NCBI GenBank assembly: GCA_009739215.1
Contig: VSJF01000006.1
Location: 124,001 to 188,000 of the forward strand
Source: Floccularia luteovirens
Taxonomy: Eukaryota > Basidiomycota > Agaricomycetes > Agaricales > Squamanitaceae
DNA length: 64,000 bases
Direction of reading: 5' to 3'
The notes below the pieces were generated by a model. It did not search any database, was not told the origin of the DNA, and saw only the letters and a program-made list of their open reading frames with translations. The position numbers and the translations under genes were made by a program. Within the stretch, counting starts at the first letter, position 1, and each line of letters opens with the position of its first letter. Positions 49,701 through 61,019 of the stretch are shown piece after piece.

Positions 49701-52166
49701 CGAAACTCCGAAAGACCCTGAACTGCTTCGTGGTCTTCCTTCAAAACTAGTTGCTTTACCGACTGTTATTGTTCCGCAGGGTCTCGACCACGATGGTTCC
49801 ATATGCAGGAGATAATTGTACCCGAATATTTTCCTCCAGGAAGCATAATAGGTATTCGAAACGCAGTTACAAGAATTTGATCCGACTGCTCGAATTGTTC
49901 TGCAAGACTGGCGTAGATGAAGTGTTCAGCACACTAAACCTCGTAGACCTCAATGTGATACTTCATCGCGCGGACGGCGAGGAAAGGGACGCCACAGCCG
50001 GGGTTTTCGGCACTTACTATGTTCCTGGACTTGATAGACTGGTTTATTGCGGTTTGGAGGGGTGGATGCATCCATTAAGGCACATCATGCGTTATAATGA
50101 CCTCGGGCATCCCTTGTGCCAACATTTACGGGATGGTACTTGGGCAATGGATTATGTTCATCAGAGACTCAGCCAGTCTGTATTCAAGTATTCTTACTTT
50201 TCCGGAAATCTGATTGCTCTATAGCCAATTGGAGACATTCCCGAACCTTGAAAAGCCTGCTGAATGGTTCCGAGATCGATTCGAAAGGGTCAAGCAAACT
50301 GTACCAACGTTTATGCGTCCGAAGTATTTTGCTATGATCATATCTGAAGCTTACAAGGCAGCGCGACGTGCAGTTATTGAGCAATGCTCAGAGTTCGTAG
50401 TCAATGGCCACGATTTTACTCAAGATCTTGCTATGTGCGCCGTGCAGATGCACGGACTCGGTGAAGTCAGCATCGCTTGATCCTGTAACTGTTACACCGT
50501 CTTTGGCAGCGGGTCTCCCACACTTTACTTCAGGTTGGGCAAGATGCTGGGGCAGGGATGTGTTCATCTCATTGAGAGGATTATTCTTGACCACTGGCTT
50601 GTTCGAACATGCGAAGAAACACATCCTAGCATTTTCCTCGACGCTCAAACATGGATTGATACCTAATTTATTAGATTCCGTGCGTCACCCAAGGTAAGCA
50701 GTTTTTCTGTGTATGATCATATGTGCTGAAGGAAATTCATTAGGTACAACTCTCGTGACTCTCCATGGTGGATGTTACAAAATATACAAGACTATGTGAA
50801 CATGGCGCCCGACGGCATATCAATTTTGTCCGAGCTTGTCAAACGTCGTTTCCCACAAGACGACACTTGGGTATCTTGGGACGAACCCACGCGCATATGC
50901 ATATTCTAGTAGTCTGGCCGAAATAGTACAGGAGATTTTGCAACGGCACGCTGACGGGATCAAGTTCCGTGAACACAACGCCGGCCCAAACCTAGATATG
51001 CAAATGAGGAGTGAAGGGTTTGACATCGCGATCTATGTTGATTGGAGTACTGGACTTATTTTCGGAGGAAGTAAGCACAACTGCGGGACTTGGATGGACA
51101 AGATGGGAGAGTCTGAGAAGGCAGGGACGAAAGGTGTTCCAGGTACTCCGAGAGACGGTGCACCCGTTGAAATTACAGGATTGTTAAAGAGCACTCTGAG
51201 GTGGTTGGACGGACTTTCCAGTAAAGGGAAATTCCCCTTCAAGGGTGTCCAGGCAGAAAGTGCGTGATCATTCAAGTCCATCCATCCCTTTGCTAACCCT
51301 TTGAGTGTGTGAATAAAGTCAAGGGACAAAAACGACTCGTCACGTACAAGGAGTGGTCCGACCTTATTCAAACATCTTTCGAGAAATGTTATTATGTTCC
51401 GCTTGGTGAGTGGCATGCTGATATCCCGGAAAGTTGTTAACGAAGTCGTGCAGATGCAGCTGAAGATAGCCAGTACAAGCTTGATCCCAAAATTGTCAAC
51501 CGCCGAGGGATATACAAAGACGTGTATGGATCAGGCGCTGGCAGAGAATGGTCGGATTATCAATTCAGACCCAACTTTCCTATTGCTATGACCGTTGCCC
51601 CAGAAATGTTTAACTGAACGCCATGCACTTGGTGCTCTCCAACTTGCTGAAAAGGCAGTTACGAGGACCACTCGGCATGAAGACTTTAGATCCAAAGGAC
51701 CTTCAGTACCGACCAGTGTACGACAATTCCAATGATTCGAGTGATGCAGCAATTGCCAAAGGGTTGAATTATCACAATGTCAGTGACTTCGAGTATGACC
51801 AAACTTCGTAGGATTGAAACTCCAATTTTTTTTTGCAATAGGGTCCGGAGTGGGGATGGCCTTTGGGGTACTTCTTACAAGCATACTTGCATTTTGACAC
51901 GAGGGTGAAAGGCGAACAGGTGCGTTATATTTTTCACTTGCAGTTAACCGCTGAAGATGTTTTGTAGAACGTCAAAGAAACATTGCATCATCTGCACCGT
52001 ATCCTTCTAGTACCGCGTCACCATATCCAGAAAGATGCGTGGGCAGGGCTGCCGGAATTAACGAATGAGAATGGGACAATATTGTGCAGATTCTTGCAAC
52101 ACACAAGCATGGAGCGCAAGCACACTGCTAGACTTTTTACAGAAAGTGCATTTGATGCAGTCTTAG
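46718..52166 (+). CDS. GDB1: Glycogen debranching enzyme (GDB1/AGL), frame interrupted at about 17 sites
   Basis: Bifunctional 4-alpha-glucanotransferase and amylo-1,6-glucosidase of cytosolic glycogen breakdown. Start at 46718 ([20 protein letters not shown]). Recognisable in order: [123 protein letters not shown] (transferase nucleophile Asp), [14 protein letters not shown] (acid/base Glu), [115 protein letters not shown] and the tail [20 protein letters not shown]. Conserved blocks continue through about 17 one-base frame changes, all of +1 sense, with introns otherwise canonical. Substitution damage is not visible. TAG stop at 52164. Confidence 0.9.
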
Positions 52167-52361
52167 AATTGAAAACTGTAGATATGTAAAATTGTAGTCG
52201 AGACAAAGTTGTGGTGTGTTTGGGTGCGATGAGTGATAGAGAAAGCGGTAAGCGATTGTATGTAAGACTGTACTGTTACTAACTAACAACTCACCATCGC
52301 CTGTACATTTACATATTTTCTATCTTCTTCGTACTTTGCCCGTTTCTTTCTTAATGCTCGA

Positions 52362-55300
52362 ATGTCTTTCTTTGGGTTTCAAAACAACGATCTAGAACAC
52401 GATAAACGACGCTTTTTAGATTCTGACTTACATGGCTCGGAAGACCTCGCTGTATACACCTGGGGTGAGGAAAGTTATGATGGGCTAGGGGACGCCCTCC
52501 AGGAAGGAGGTGATGAGCTTAACGATGAGACTTTTGGCTCCGTTGGCGCTATCGGTGAGGATATATCCCACCGATTTTCCTCTTTTCATGGCCTCATGAG
52601 TCTTTTTTTTTTTGGACCCTTTCCTGCCTGAATGTGATATTTGTCCCGGATCTTTCATTATTCGTTAGGGAAAGACTTCGATTTTGCAAACCCTGCTCTT
52701 CCTGATGACAACCGTTCATCCAATGCGCATACACCTCAGTTAAACTCGTACTCGCAGTCTCAGTCTCAGTTTAAAGGTGCCACTGCTGCAGGCAATACGA
52801 GGGATCAGTCCTTATCGCATTATGAGTCAAGGCAAGATCGTACGAATCAATCGCACCAGCAGCAACACCAGTCTTCGCCGTCATGGACTGATCAACCTGG
52901 TATGTTCCACCACTTTTCTTACCTAATTAGTAGAGGTTTTGGCTTGCTAACTGATGATAAGTAGCTCGTACTAATTCTTTGGAGGCAATATGGGATGACA
53001 AGTCAATGTTTTCCTGTACTTCCCTAGATCCAACGGACCTAGTCGTGCATCCGATAGTCATCGTGCATCTCCTGCTCCTCCGCTCAACACATCCAGGTTC
53101 TCCCCTTTTACCACTACAGATGTTGGCAGTAGTGCCTCCCCGATGGGAGTTGGTGGTAGTAACACTGGATACCAAGAAATCGGCGGTCAGAAAAGCTCGT
53201 CCAGCACTGGTGCCCGAATGCGCACGTTACAAGAGATCGAGGCAGAGATGAGGGCTGCTCAACAGACCCGACAGCTCCAGCAGCAGCTCTTACTTCAAGC
53301 TCAGAGGGGAATCGAAGAGGAGGAGCGTATTCGTCAGGAACATCGCCGCGAGGCTATGTTACGTGAAGAGCATCTCAGGCAGCTGCAAGAAAAAGAACTG
53401 GAGCGTCAACAGCGTCTATTCCAAGAGCAGCAGCAGCAGCAGCAACAACAACAACAGCAACAGTTACATTTGCAGAGGCTTCTGCAACAACAACGGGAGC
53501 TCCAACTCCAGCAGCAACAGCAACAACGTACACCGCCACCTAGAATGATGCCTTCATCTCACTCACCAAGGTTTCTGGAACATCAACGACAAATCCTTCT
53601 TATGCAGCAACAGCAAGAACGACAGCAACAGCAAAGGCTCCAGGAGTTGCAGCAGCAATTGCGTAATGAAGAGTTGGAGCGCCATATGATGGCGCTTAAC
53701 TTGCAGCAGACAGCTGGATCAAACCAATATGCTGGTCGTCGTCAACAACCAGCTGATCTTACTGCAGCAGAACTCCAAGCTCTGCTTAACTTGCAACAGC
53801 AGCAGACAGCTGGATCAAATCAATATGCTGGTCATCGTCAATCACCAGCTGATCTTACCGCAGCAGAGGCTCAGGCTCAGGCTCTGATTAACTTGCAGCA
53901 GCACCAACATCGTAGGGCACGTTCACAATCACCAGCAATGGGGGATCATTTCCAGGTTCAAGAGGGTTTACAATACATGCCCCAGAATGTGCAGATGCAA
54001 CAACGGCTTCTGTCGGAGCTAGCTCAGGCTGAATTTATGCAGAATATGCAAGGTATCAGCCCAGCTGAACAAGAAGCTTTGCGAGCCGAGGCAATGCGTA
54101 AAATTGTCGAAGCTGAAAAAATGGAAGAGAAGAGGCGTCGGAAAGCTGCTAAGATTGCTCATATGGTAAGCTGCTTGTCACTTCCATACCTTTGTATGCT
54201 AATTCTTTATATTTGTAGGCACGATATAATGATCTTATGACACAATCAGACAAGGATTTTATTACACGAATCCAAGTCTCCCAGCTTGTTACACATGACC
54301 CCTATGCTGATGACTTCTACGCCCAAGTATATGGAGCAATTCTCAGATCACGCATGGGTCTACAATCTCAAGATGAGAGCGTATTGAAGTTTGGTTCGGG
54401 CGGTGGCATTGGGCTTGGGTTCGCACAGAAAGGGGGCAATCGTAGACCCAGTGCTATGCAACGTATGGAACAACAGGTTGAGAGGATTGTGAGTAATGCA
54501 AAGCGTCGCGAGGAAGAGAAGGGATTGCATTGTGAGTATTCAATATTAAAATGTCTGACTTTATATAATTGACTCTCTTTTATATAGCCATTCATAGTTT
54601 ACAAGGTGCTCTCGGTAAAACATCTGGAAGAAGTTACAGGGCTGCACCTCGCCAGTTGTTACAAGTTGACTCCGCGAATGCGTCTTCATCTCCTACGTTG
54701 TCCCACGCACATGCTGCCGCGCATATATCCAAACCTAGCATTCATAGTCATGAAGGAGCCGCTATGGAAGCTGCTAAACTAGGACGGCAGGCTCTTGGGA
54801 ACGCAGCAGATGTCAGTTCTAAATTAATGTTCTCGATGAATAGACCTGCTCATTCTGTTCCTCCATCTAGACCGATAATCTTGTTCTCAAAGAACCGCTA
54901 TCTCATCGCGAAGTACTTGTAATCTTGGAAAGTTTATACGATCTTGTCCTTAATGTGGAACAACTCCGAAGAGATCAACCATTACCAGATGAAGAGGAGA
55001 TGACACGCCGGTGGTATGTTTACATTTCTTTAGTAACTCGTCTTGCATACTGAAATATGATTATTTGACAGGCAAGAAGAATATGATCAACTCGTAGACA
55101 ACCTATGGAATGAGCTGCGAGTCATGGTTCCTCTCGAGACTAGGTATGTTTTGATCTTCCGAGTTAATACGTATCCTCTGACCGAACGCTTCACCCTTTT
55201 CAGTAACCCTCATCCTTTCATCTCCCTTCTCACACCGAGCAAAGGGAAGAAAGTCTTACCACGCTGTACCCGACATCTCAACAGCCAAAGAATGCTTACC

Positions 55301-56137
55301 GTTCTAACACTCCTCGTGGCGTGCTTCAGTCAACTTGATGTTGTCAAACTAGCGCCAATTTTAGATTCCATCGAAGAAACCACAGAACGAGCGGATGTAG
55401 AACGTCAGACTCAAGCTTTCCTAGGAAGCGTCATGCAGAGCATATTGCCCGTTGTTTCCGTGGGGAACCTGCGCTTGATGACTGGTCTTTTAGGATTGTT
55501 ACTTGATCGTAGTGATATTGCTGCTGTGGCGAAGACAAGGGTGTGTGCCGCCTTTTTTGCTTCCTTATCACATAGTTCTCACTGCTACTCCAAATTGCTT
55601 GTGAATAGCCTGGTCTGGCTCTCCTCACTCTGTTCTTGAGTCGTGTAGAAGTCATCAAGCAGGGTATCAATGGTACGAGTGATCCTGCAGAAGTTCCAAC
55701 GACAATGAAAGAGTTCCAGCAATGGTGAATCTTTTTTGCTTTTGTATCCATCAAACGACCATAAATTAACTCGCGGAACTATCAACAGGCAATTGATGTT
55801 CGACCACATGTTCCAATTGCTCGCACCGCATCTCATGCAACTCTTCCCTTCAACGCGGATATTGGGCTCTACGCCCAACAACCAAGATCAAAACCAAAAG
55901 AACTTAACAGACATTGTAGACCAACCTGTATGGCAATTCCTCGCTGCCGTCGCTCTCCATGCCGTCAGCGAACAACACCATATCCTAGTTGCAGCTTTAC
56001 GCGAGAAAATTTTGGACAACGTTCTCAGCGTTAACAAAGGTTTGGTACAAAACGAAGACGAACGCCAAACTAAATTGGCAAATGTCAACTTGTTCTTACA
56101 TGCTTTGGGTTTAGATAGCTCGCTAATTTCTCTCTGA
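52362..56137 (+). CDS. PAT1: PAT1-family deadenylation-dependent mRNA decapping factor
   Basis: Links deadenylated mRNA to decapping in P-bodies. Start MSFFGFQNNDLEHDKRRFLD, then DLAVYTWGEESYDGLGDALQ and NDETFG (the short N-terminal motifs of Pat1). A long Gln-rich coiled region (about 53200-54150) carries a poly-Q tract and a tandem duplication. Downstream: MTQSDKDFITRIQVSQLVTH, DPYADDFYAQVYGAILRSR, GALGKTSGRSYRAAPRQLLQ, SHREVLVILESLYDLVLNVE, EYDQLVDNLWNELRVMVPLE, HPFISLLTPSKGKKVLPRCT, RHLNSQRMLTVLTLLVACFS and a C-terminal helical repeat domain ending LGLDSSLISL. Frame changes are needed near 53025 (two +1, or one -1) and several in the linker at 54820-54890, where the sense is ambiguous. 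The C-terminal half is clean. The upstream stop is only 196 bases away. Confidence 0.9.
53429..53465 (+). repeat. CAG/CAA poly-glutamine tract
   Basis: An uninterrupted run of mixed CAG and CAA codons inside PAT1 encodes 13 glutamines, followed after a short gap by further Gln runs. Mixed codons make it less prone to pure-CAG expansion. Poly-Q linkers are common in P-body proteins. Confidence 0.8.
53701..53901 (+). repeat. In-frame tandem duplication within PAT1
   Basis: Two adjacent units encode TAGSNQYAGRRQQPADLTAA and TAGSNQYAGHRQSPADLTAA. Unit one starts at 53701, unit two at 53791; they are nearly identical at base level, including silent positions, so the duplication appears recent. 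Confidence 0.85.
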
Positions 56138-56334
56138 TTGGATTGTAGCTAATTATGATTTGCTCTCTCCTTTCTCCTGATTGTTCAAAAGATAATCTGC
56201 ATCTACTTATTTTGTCATATTGATGTCACTTCGCCAAATTGTGTGCTTTCTGTTGCTGTTGCTGCTACCCTTGGAACATATAGATTCAACAAAATTAGAA
56301 AATGATGCAAAGCTTGGAAGTTTTAGGGAGTGGA
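56138..56334. other. Convergent 3' spacer between PAT1 and the glycosyltransferase
   Basis: 197 bases between two stop codons; both 3' ends and any terminators must lie here. No motif recognised. Confidence 0.5.
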
Positions 56335-58890
56335 TTATGTCGAGTGTGTTGATTTACAAATGAGGTCCTGGACTCCATAGACCGATCGCTGAGGTTCGCA
56401 ACCTGTCAACTCTCTATGTCGCATATATCCAGTGTCCAGAAGAGTTTCCAATTTGCTAAGCTCGCCAGTGAGATTCAACACAGGTAGATCACTCCATTCG
56501 GGTAAAACGCCATACGGAAGATCAAGTAGATCAACAGCTGTCTTCTTCGTTGCCTTCGAATAATCCGGAAGTTGCATCAGAGGAAGAAGAAAGAGCTCCT
56601 GCTTCTCCTTCGTGCGAACCTTCACATGGGAACCAAATTCAAGGTGGTTCGTAGACAGCGAAATGAAGTCTTCGTAGTTCGGGTACAACATAACATACCC
56701 ACGGAGATACACTAATTCAATGAAATACTTCTTCCACGACTTTCTCCAATGATTAGAGCGGACATTGGGAACCACGTTGTTCTCGATCGTGAGAAGTTTT
56801 TGGGATAAACGCAGAGTGAGATACTCGTGGAATTCACGCCACTGTTCTGGAAAGTATACTGCGCCCCAACTACAGGGTATTGGAGAAAGATATGGTGAAT
56901 CCTGGATGCGGGAGGTGTTCTTTGCTAAATAGTTCCCTCGCATTGAAGGGCTGGCGCCCCGTCATAGGGAGCTCGATGTTCTTCTGCTGATAAAGGCTGA
57001 CACCAAATAGAAGAGGAGATCTGTTCGATGAACTACCATATCTGTGTAGGGAAGTTCATTTCAGTTGTCAAATGTTCAAAAGGTGAGCACCATATACTAT
57101 CACCTATAACGTAGAATATTCATCTTGATCCAGGCATAAAACAAGGGGGATAATTCCACGTCGTCCTCAAGTAATAAACCATAGTTGTGGTCAGATTGAG
57201 GGTACCAAGATTCCACCACGGCTTGAAGCAGTCCTCCATGTACAACCCTATGATGAACAAATGAACTTCCATGCAGCCATTTCGTTTCATGAACTATCCG
57301 CATTGTCTCTTCGTCACTATCTTGTTCTACGTTTATCCTCAAATTCAACGTATCACCGAAGTACAGGGCTCGAGATAGTGACTGCATTAGCCTCTCCAAT
57401 GATTTCGGTCGATCCTTGGTGATAATACTAATGTCTATGCGGGGAATATTCCAATCTGTTTTCGAAATGTTAGCCACTCTCCCTCTTAGTAGCATACTAT
57501 CTGCCTTACTTTTCAACTCTTCTAATGACAGAGATGCTAGCCAGTCGCAGTATGGCAGATCAGACCTTGGAATACTGATAACTCTGGATTTGCTGTTCGC
57601 TATGCTTGATAAAAGAGGGATACTCCCGTCTTCCACTGCTATCGTGATATCAGGACCATTAGAGCCACCATAGAGCCGCCGAAGGATATCCAAATCTTCA
57701 TAATGTTTCTCAAGCAACGTTTCTTCATCTTGGATGAGTAAATAATAATGAAGAACACATTTGTCGAGGTACATGGTGCGCTTTTCGCTTCTAAACGCTT
57801 TACTACCAAGTTTTCCCGTTAGAAAAATACGCATATAACGACCTTGGTCGAAGAGTTTACACAAAAGCCCAGAGATATGGTTGATATCATTTTCATCTAC
57901 CAGCAAGATAGCAAAGGATCCATCGGATGGCTGAATGTGAGTTATGCCTTCGTCTCCTCGTTCACAAGTTTTACGCACGTTTAGTCTAAATTCGCCAGAA
58001 GAACACAGACTAGGACCCTCTTGTTCGGTATGTAAAATGACCCCACGGAGAGAACTTTCATTCCGAGTTGTAGTCATAAATCCATTAAAAGTGGACCATG
58101 GATCCTGGCCAAAGGCGGTAGACCTGTCAGGCTGGAAGGAAGCAGGCATCACAAACGGAGGGCGCATATACGCTGCAGGATGAGCTCCATCCATTACCTC
58201 ACTATCAGTGGTAGTAGTAGGTTGACCTCGAGGACCTATAGGAAAGGAGACAGATAGAGGATGCAAAAGCATATTCCTTGTGCAACTGTTGAGTCCCATG
58301 AGCCCCATTTCATCGAGTAGCAGTACCCAGTCTGTAGAAGCTTCATTTGCAGCACGCATAACACCGCTTTCCATGTTGATATATGCAGCCCACGGCCTAA
58401 GCGAGATTTCAGGTAGACCCCTCGAACTATACTTGTCTGTTCCAGTTGATACCAAATCGCGAACGAGACTACGAGCCTGAGAGATGGCAGCACTAGAACA
58501 AACAAGCATGATTGACTTCAGATGGGGAGAAGGCCAGTAGAGTAATTTGAGGTTTGCACGTAAGTTGTCAAGAGATTCCAACGTGACAGGTAACACTGCT
58601 GTTAGCGAGTGTTCTGGTATTGTGGGTGCATACTGCAGCTCTCGAATAAATTTGGAGTACGATTCGTCGTCGTTATCATAATCCATTTCGCTAATTGGAT
58701 GAAGTTGCTCCACGGATATGTTCCATTCTGGTCGTATAGCCGTTAGCTCTGTTTCTGGTGGGGTACCAGAATTGAAGAAAAATAAAATGAACAGGAAAAA
58801 ACACGGAGCAAAGAGGCACCACTGGAATGCGTTTATGATCTTGCAGGCCCTTAAATTAGGCTTAAGAAGCACGCGTTTGCCAAGAACCAT
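56335..58890 (-). CDS. Type II membrane glycosyltransferase, GT2-like
   Basis: Start at 58890; a short cytosolic segment and one signal anchor (WCLFAPCFFLFILFFFN) indicate a Golgi or ER luminal enzyme. The N-terminal ~400 residues form a divergent region. The C-terminal catalytic part starts DISIITKDRPKSLERLMQSL and contains LNLRINVEQDSDEETMRIVH, VVHGGLLQAVVESWYPQSDH, YGLLLEDDVELSPLFYAWIK (an EDD metal-binding motif), LFGVSLYQQKNIE, IPCSWGAVYFPEQWREFHEY and LVYLRGYVMLYPNYEDFISL. Two exons: the first is open for 596 codons, the second follows an intron after NILRYR. One +1 change (extra G in CCAGGATTC near 56899) joins LPHP to DSPYLSPIPCSWG. Donor and acceptor are unknown. I recognise it as a conserved mushroom glycosyltransferase without a known role. 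Confidence 0.8.
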
Positions 58891-59213
58891 AATACCCAGT
58901 CGCGAAATGAGGATGTAATGCCTGAGGTGGAGAAAACAAGGATCTAACTACACGAAATGGTTCGAGATAAGTTATAATGTAGTAAGTGCACTCTGAGTAC
59001 ATGCAAAGTCACGTTTCGTCACGCAGGGGATGAAAAAGATGATGGCTCCAAAGGAATGCCGATAATGAAGATCGTAAACTATGCCAGGTACTGTCGAAAA
59101 GCGTGTAGATAGTGGCTACAAAAACATAGAAAAGTGAACAAACATTAGGTAGGTAAGTGGCAATTCTGCATTACTTTTTGTCTCGACGATCATGGATGCG
59201 TCTGTAAATTAGT
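58891..59213. other. Short intergenic spacer
   Basis: About 320 bases between the glycosyltransferase start and the mitoferrin stop, both on the minus strand; holds the glycosyltransferase promoter. No motif recognised. Confidence 0.5.
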
Positions 59214-60465
59214 TCAATCTGATCGTATGGCTGCCTCTGTTGAAAGGAAGATATGTTTAGTAGGCGAAACTTTAACAGAACAGAATACGAGCTTACTGAA
59301 GAATTCATATGATAACCAGCAAAGGGCAGTACTCGGCATAATTGTGAGCACCCGCGGTGTTAACCCTCTACCAAAGCCCTTGAGTCCATCTCTTCTCCAT
59401 ATCACTTGTAGTGCATCTAACATGCCCCGAACTCCTCGGATATCGGCTTCATGAGATGTTCCCCGCGTTTGTAAAATCGTTTTCGCCACATCGAGAGGGG
59501 TAGTCACCGCCGCCGCCACCGCGCCCGCTACTCCCCCTGCAATCATATGTGATGAGGGTGAATACTCACCCCGAGGGTTCATGATTTTCTTCACGTGTTC
59601 ATAAACAGTGAATTGAATAGCGTTGAATGGTATTGAAATCGCTAGTGTAGTTGGATACGAGACATAGAAGGCAGCCAGACCCTCCCTCTGGTAGACACCG
59701 CGAGCACATGTAAAGACAGAGCGAAACTCTGACTTGTGAACTTGCATCCGTTGTTTTATAACTAGTAAAAATGAAAGTTTAAAAAAGCAAAGTCTTCGGA
59801 AGAGGATCGACGGATGACGTACCATCGAACGGATTCATTAGTGCATCTGCTGCAGTTGTCGCACATGCACCCGCCAAAGCTATTGAAAACACGTTAAAAC
59901 ATCTCCTGGCAAAGAAGTTTAGGAACTCACCAGTGGCCATAAATTGATTCCCTGCCTCATTCCCTCCTGCCAGTTCTTTGACAGCCTCAAGAGTTCCGAA
60001 ATGTACCGCATGAGCAGGACCTGCACCTAGTACTACCGAAGATACCCCTCTCCACAGAGTTCTCATGCCCTCAGTCGCCGAAATCCTCGTAAATGCGTTC
60101 CCCACACCACTATATACTGCTACCGGAGAAGCTGCAAAGACTTGCATCCGAGTCTAGAGAGTGGTATTCAATCTACTGAGCGTTGCCTGTATGGGACGAA
60201 TTGACTGACTTTGATACTGTCAATGGGATACATGACTGCATGTTCTGATATGCCAGCCTATTGAGAGCCAGAAGCAAGCAAGCAAAGTTATTTAGCCATG
60301 CCCAAAACCACAATAAGTTTAGTGACTCACCAATGCCCCAGCCAGCATATTGACCTAGCCAAGCAAAATGCCATGTAAAATTTTAAATACAAATCGTGGC
60401 ACCAACGCTCTCACCGCAAGTCCAGCATTCGGGGGAAGCGCTTCATAGTCAATCTCGTCAGCCAT
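59214..60465 (-). CDS. MRS4: Mitoferrin, mitochondrial iron carrier (MRS3/MRS4)
   Basis: Mitochondrial inner-membrane carrier of the SLC25 family supplying iron for Fe-S and haem synthesis. Start MADEIDYEALPPNAGLA at 60465; a 24-base exon gives VNMLAGAL; then AGISEHAVMYPIDSIKTRMQ (first P-x-D-x-x-K signature with the mitoferrin EH..M), AFTRISATEGMRTLWRGVSS, GPAHAVHFGTLEAVKELAGG, ADALMNPFDVIKQRMQVHKS (second signature), GLAAFYVSYPTTLAISIPFN, MIAGGVAGAVAAAVTTPLDV (third signature), GLKGFGRGLTPRVLTIMPST and ALCWLSYEFFKAAIRSD. All joins are in frame and no base change is needed. About 300 residues, three repeats, normal length. Confidence 0.93.
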
Positions 60466-61019
60466 CTAATTGAGAGCTTGAACCAACGCGGGGGTATCCG
60501 GAAGTAGTGAACCTTTGAAAAATGAAAATTTCGAAAGAATTTCAGAGATGGCGCTGGGCCGAAAGGACTGAAGAGAGCGATGGAAGAAAGAAGACAAGAA
60601 GCTTCTGGGACGTTGCGAGCAACCAGCAAGGCCGAATGAAGGCCAGGAGCTGAGGGAGATCAGGGTGGGAGCTGAAAGGTGTAATCTGAATTATATATTT
60701 GGCTTTAATACAATGAACGCAAACATATCTCATGGGACGTCCGTATCACGATGCTTACACGTCTTTCATGCCATTTATCTCGGACCTGGGAACTCACTAT
60801 TTATGGCTCTCAACTCGGATATCTCAGGAGTTGTAATGGCACCGGCCAGCGTACTCACGCTCACCTGGCAACTTTTGTTTCATGTATACAACACAATTTT
60901 GCCGTTTGCTTTAACCGGAGAGCCGATGAAGAACCCGGAGAGCACTATGAAATATATATACTGTCAACTTTCTGACTACTGTACTGCTCCTACTCCCGAC
61001 GCCTAATAACCCGGCGTCT
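60466..61019. other. Intergenic spacer upstream of mitoferrin
   Basis: About 550 bases between the mitoferrin start and the AAA-protein stop (both minus). Open frames of 63-113 codons on both strands lack motifs. Contains the mitoferrin promoter. Confidence 0.5.

Noticed and set aside
47215..51811. Separate small genes formed by each open segment of the debranching enzyme.
   Set aside because: The segments are consecutive blocks of one conserved enzyme in correct order, with canonical introns, so they are one gene.
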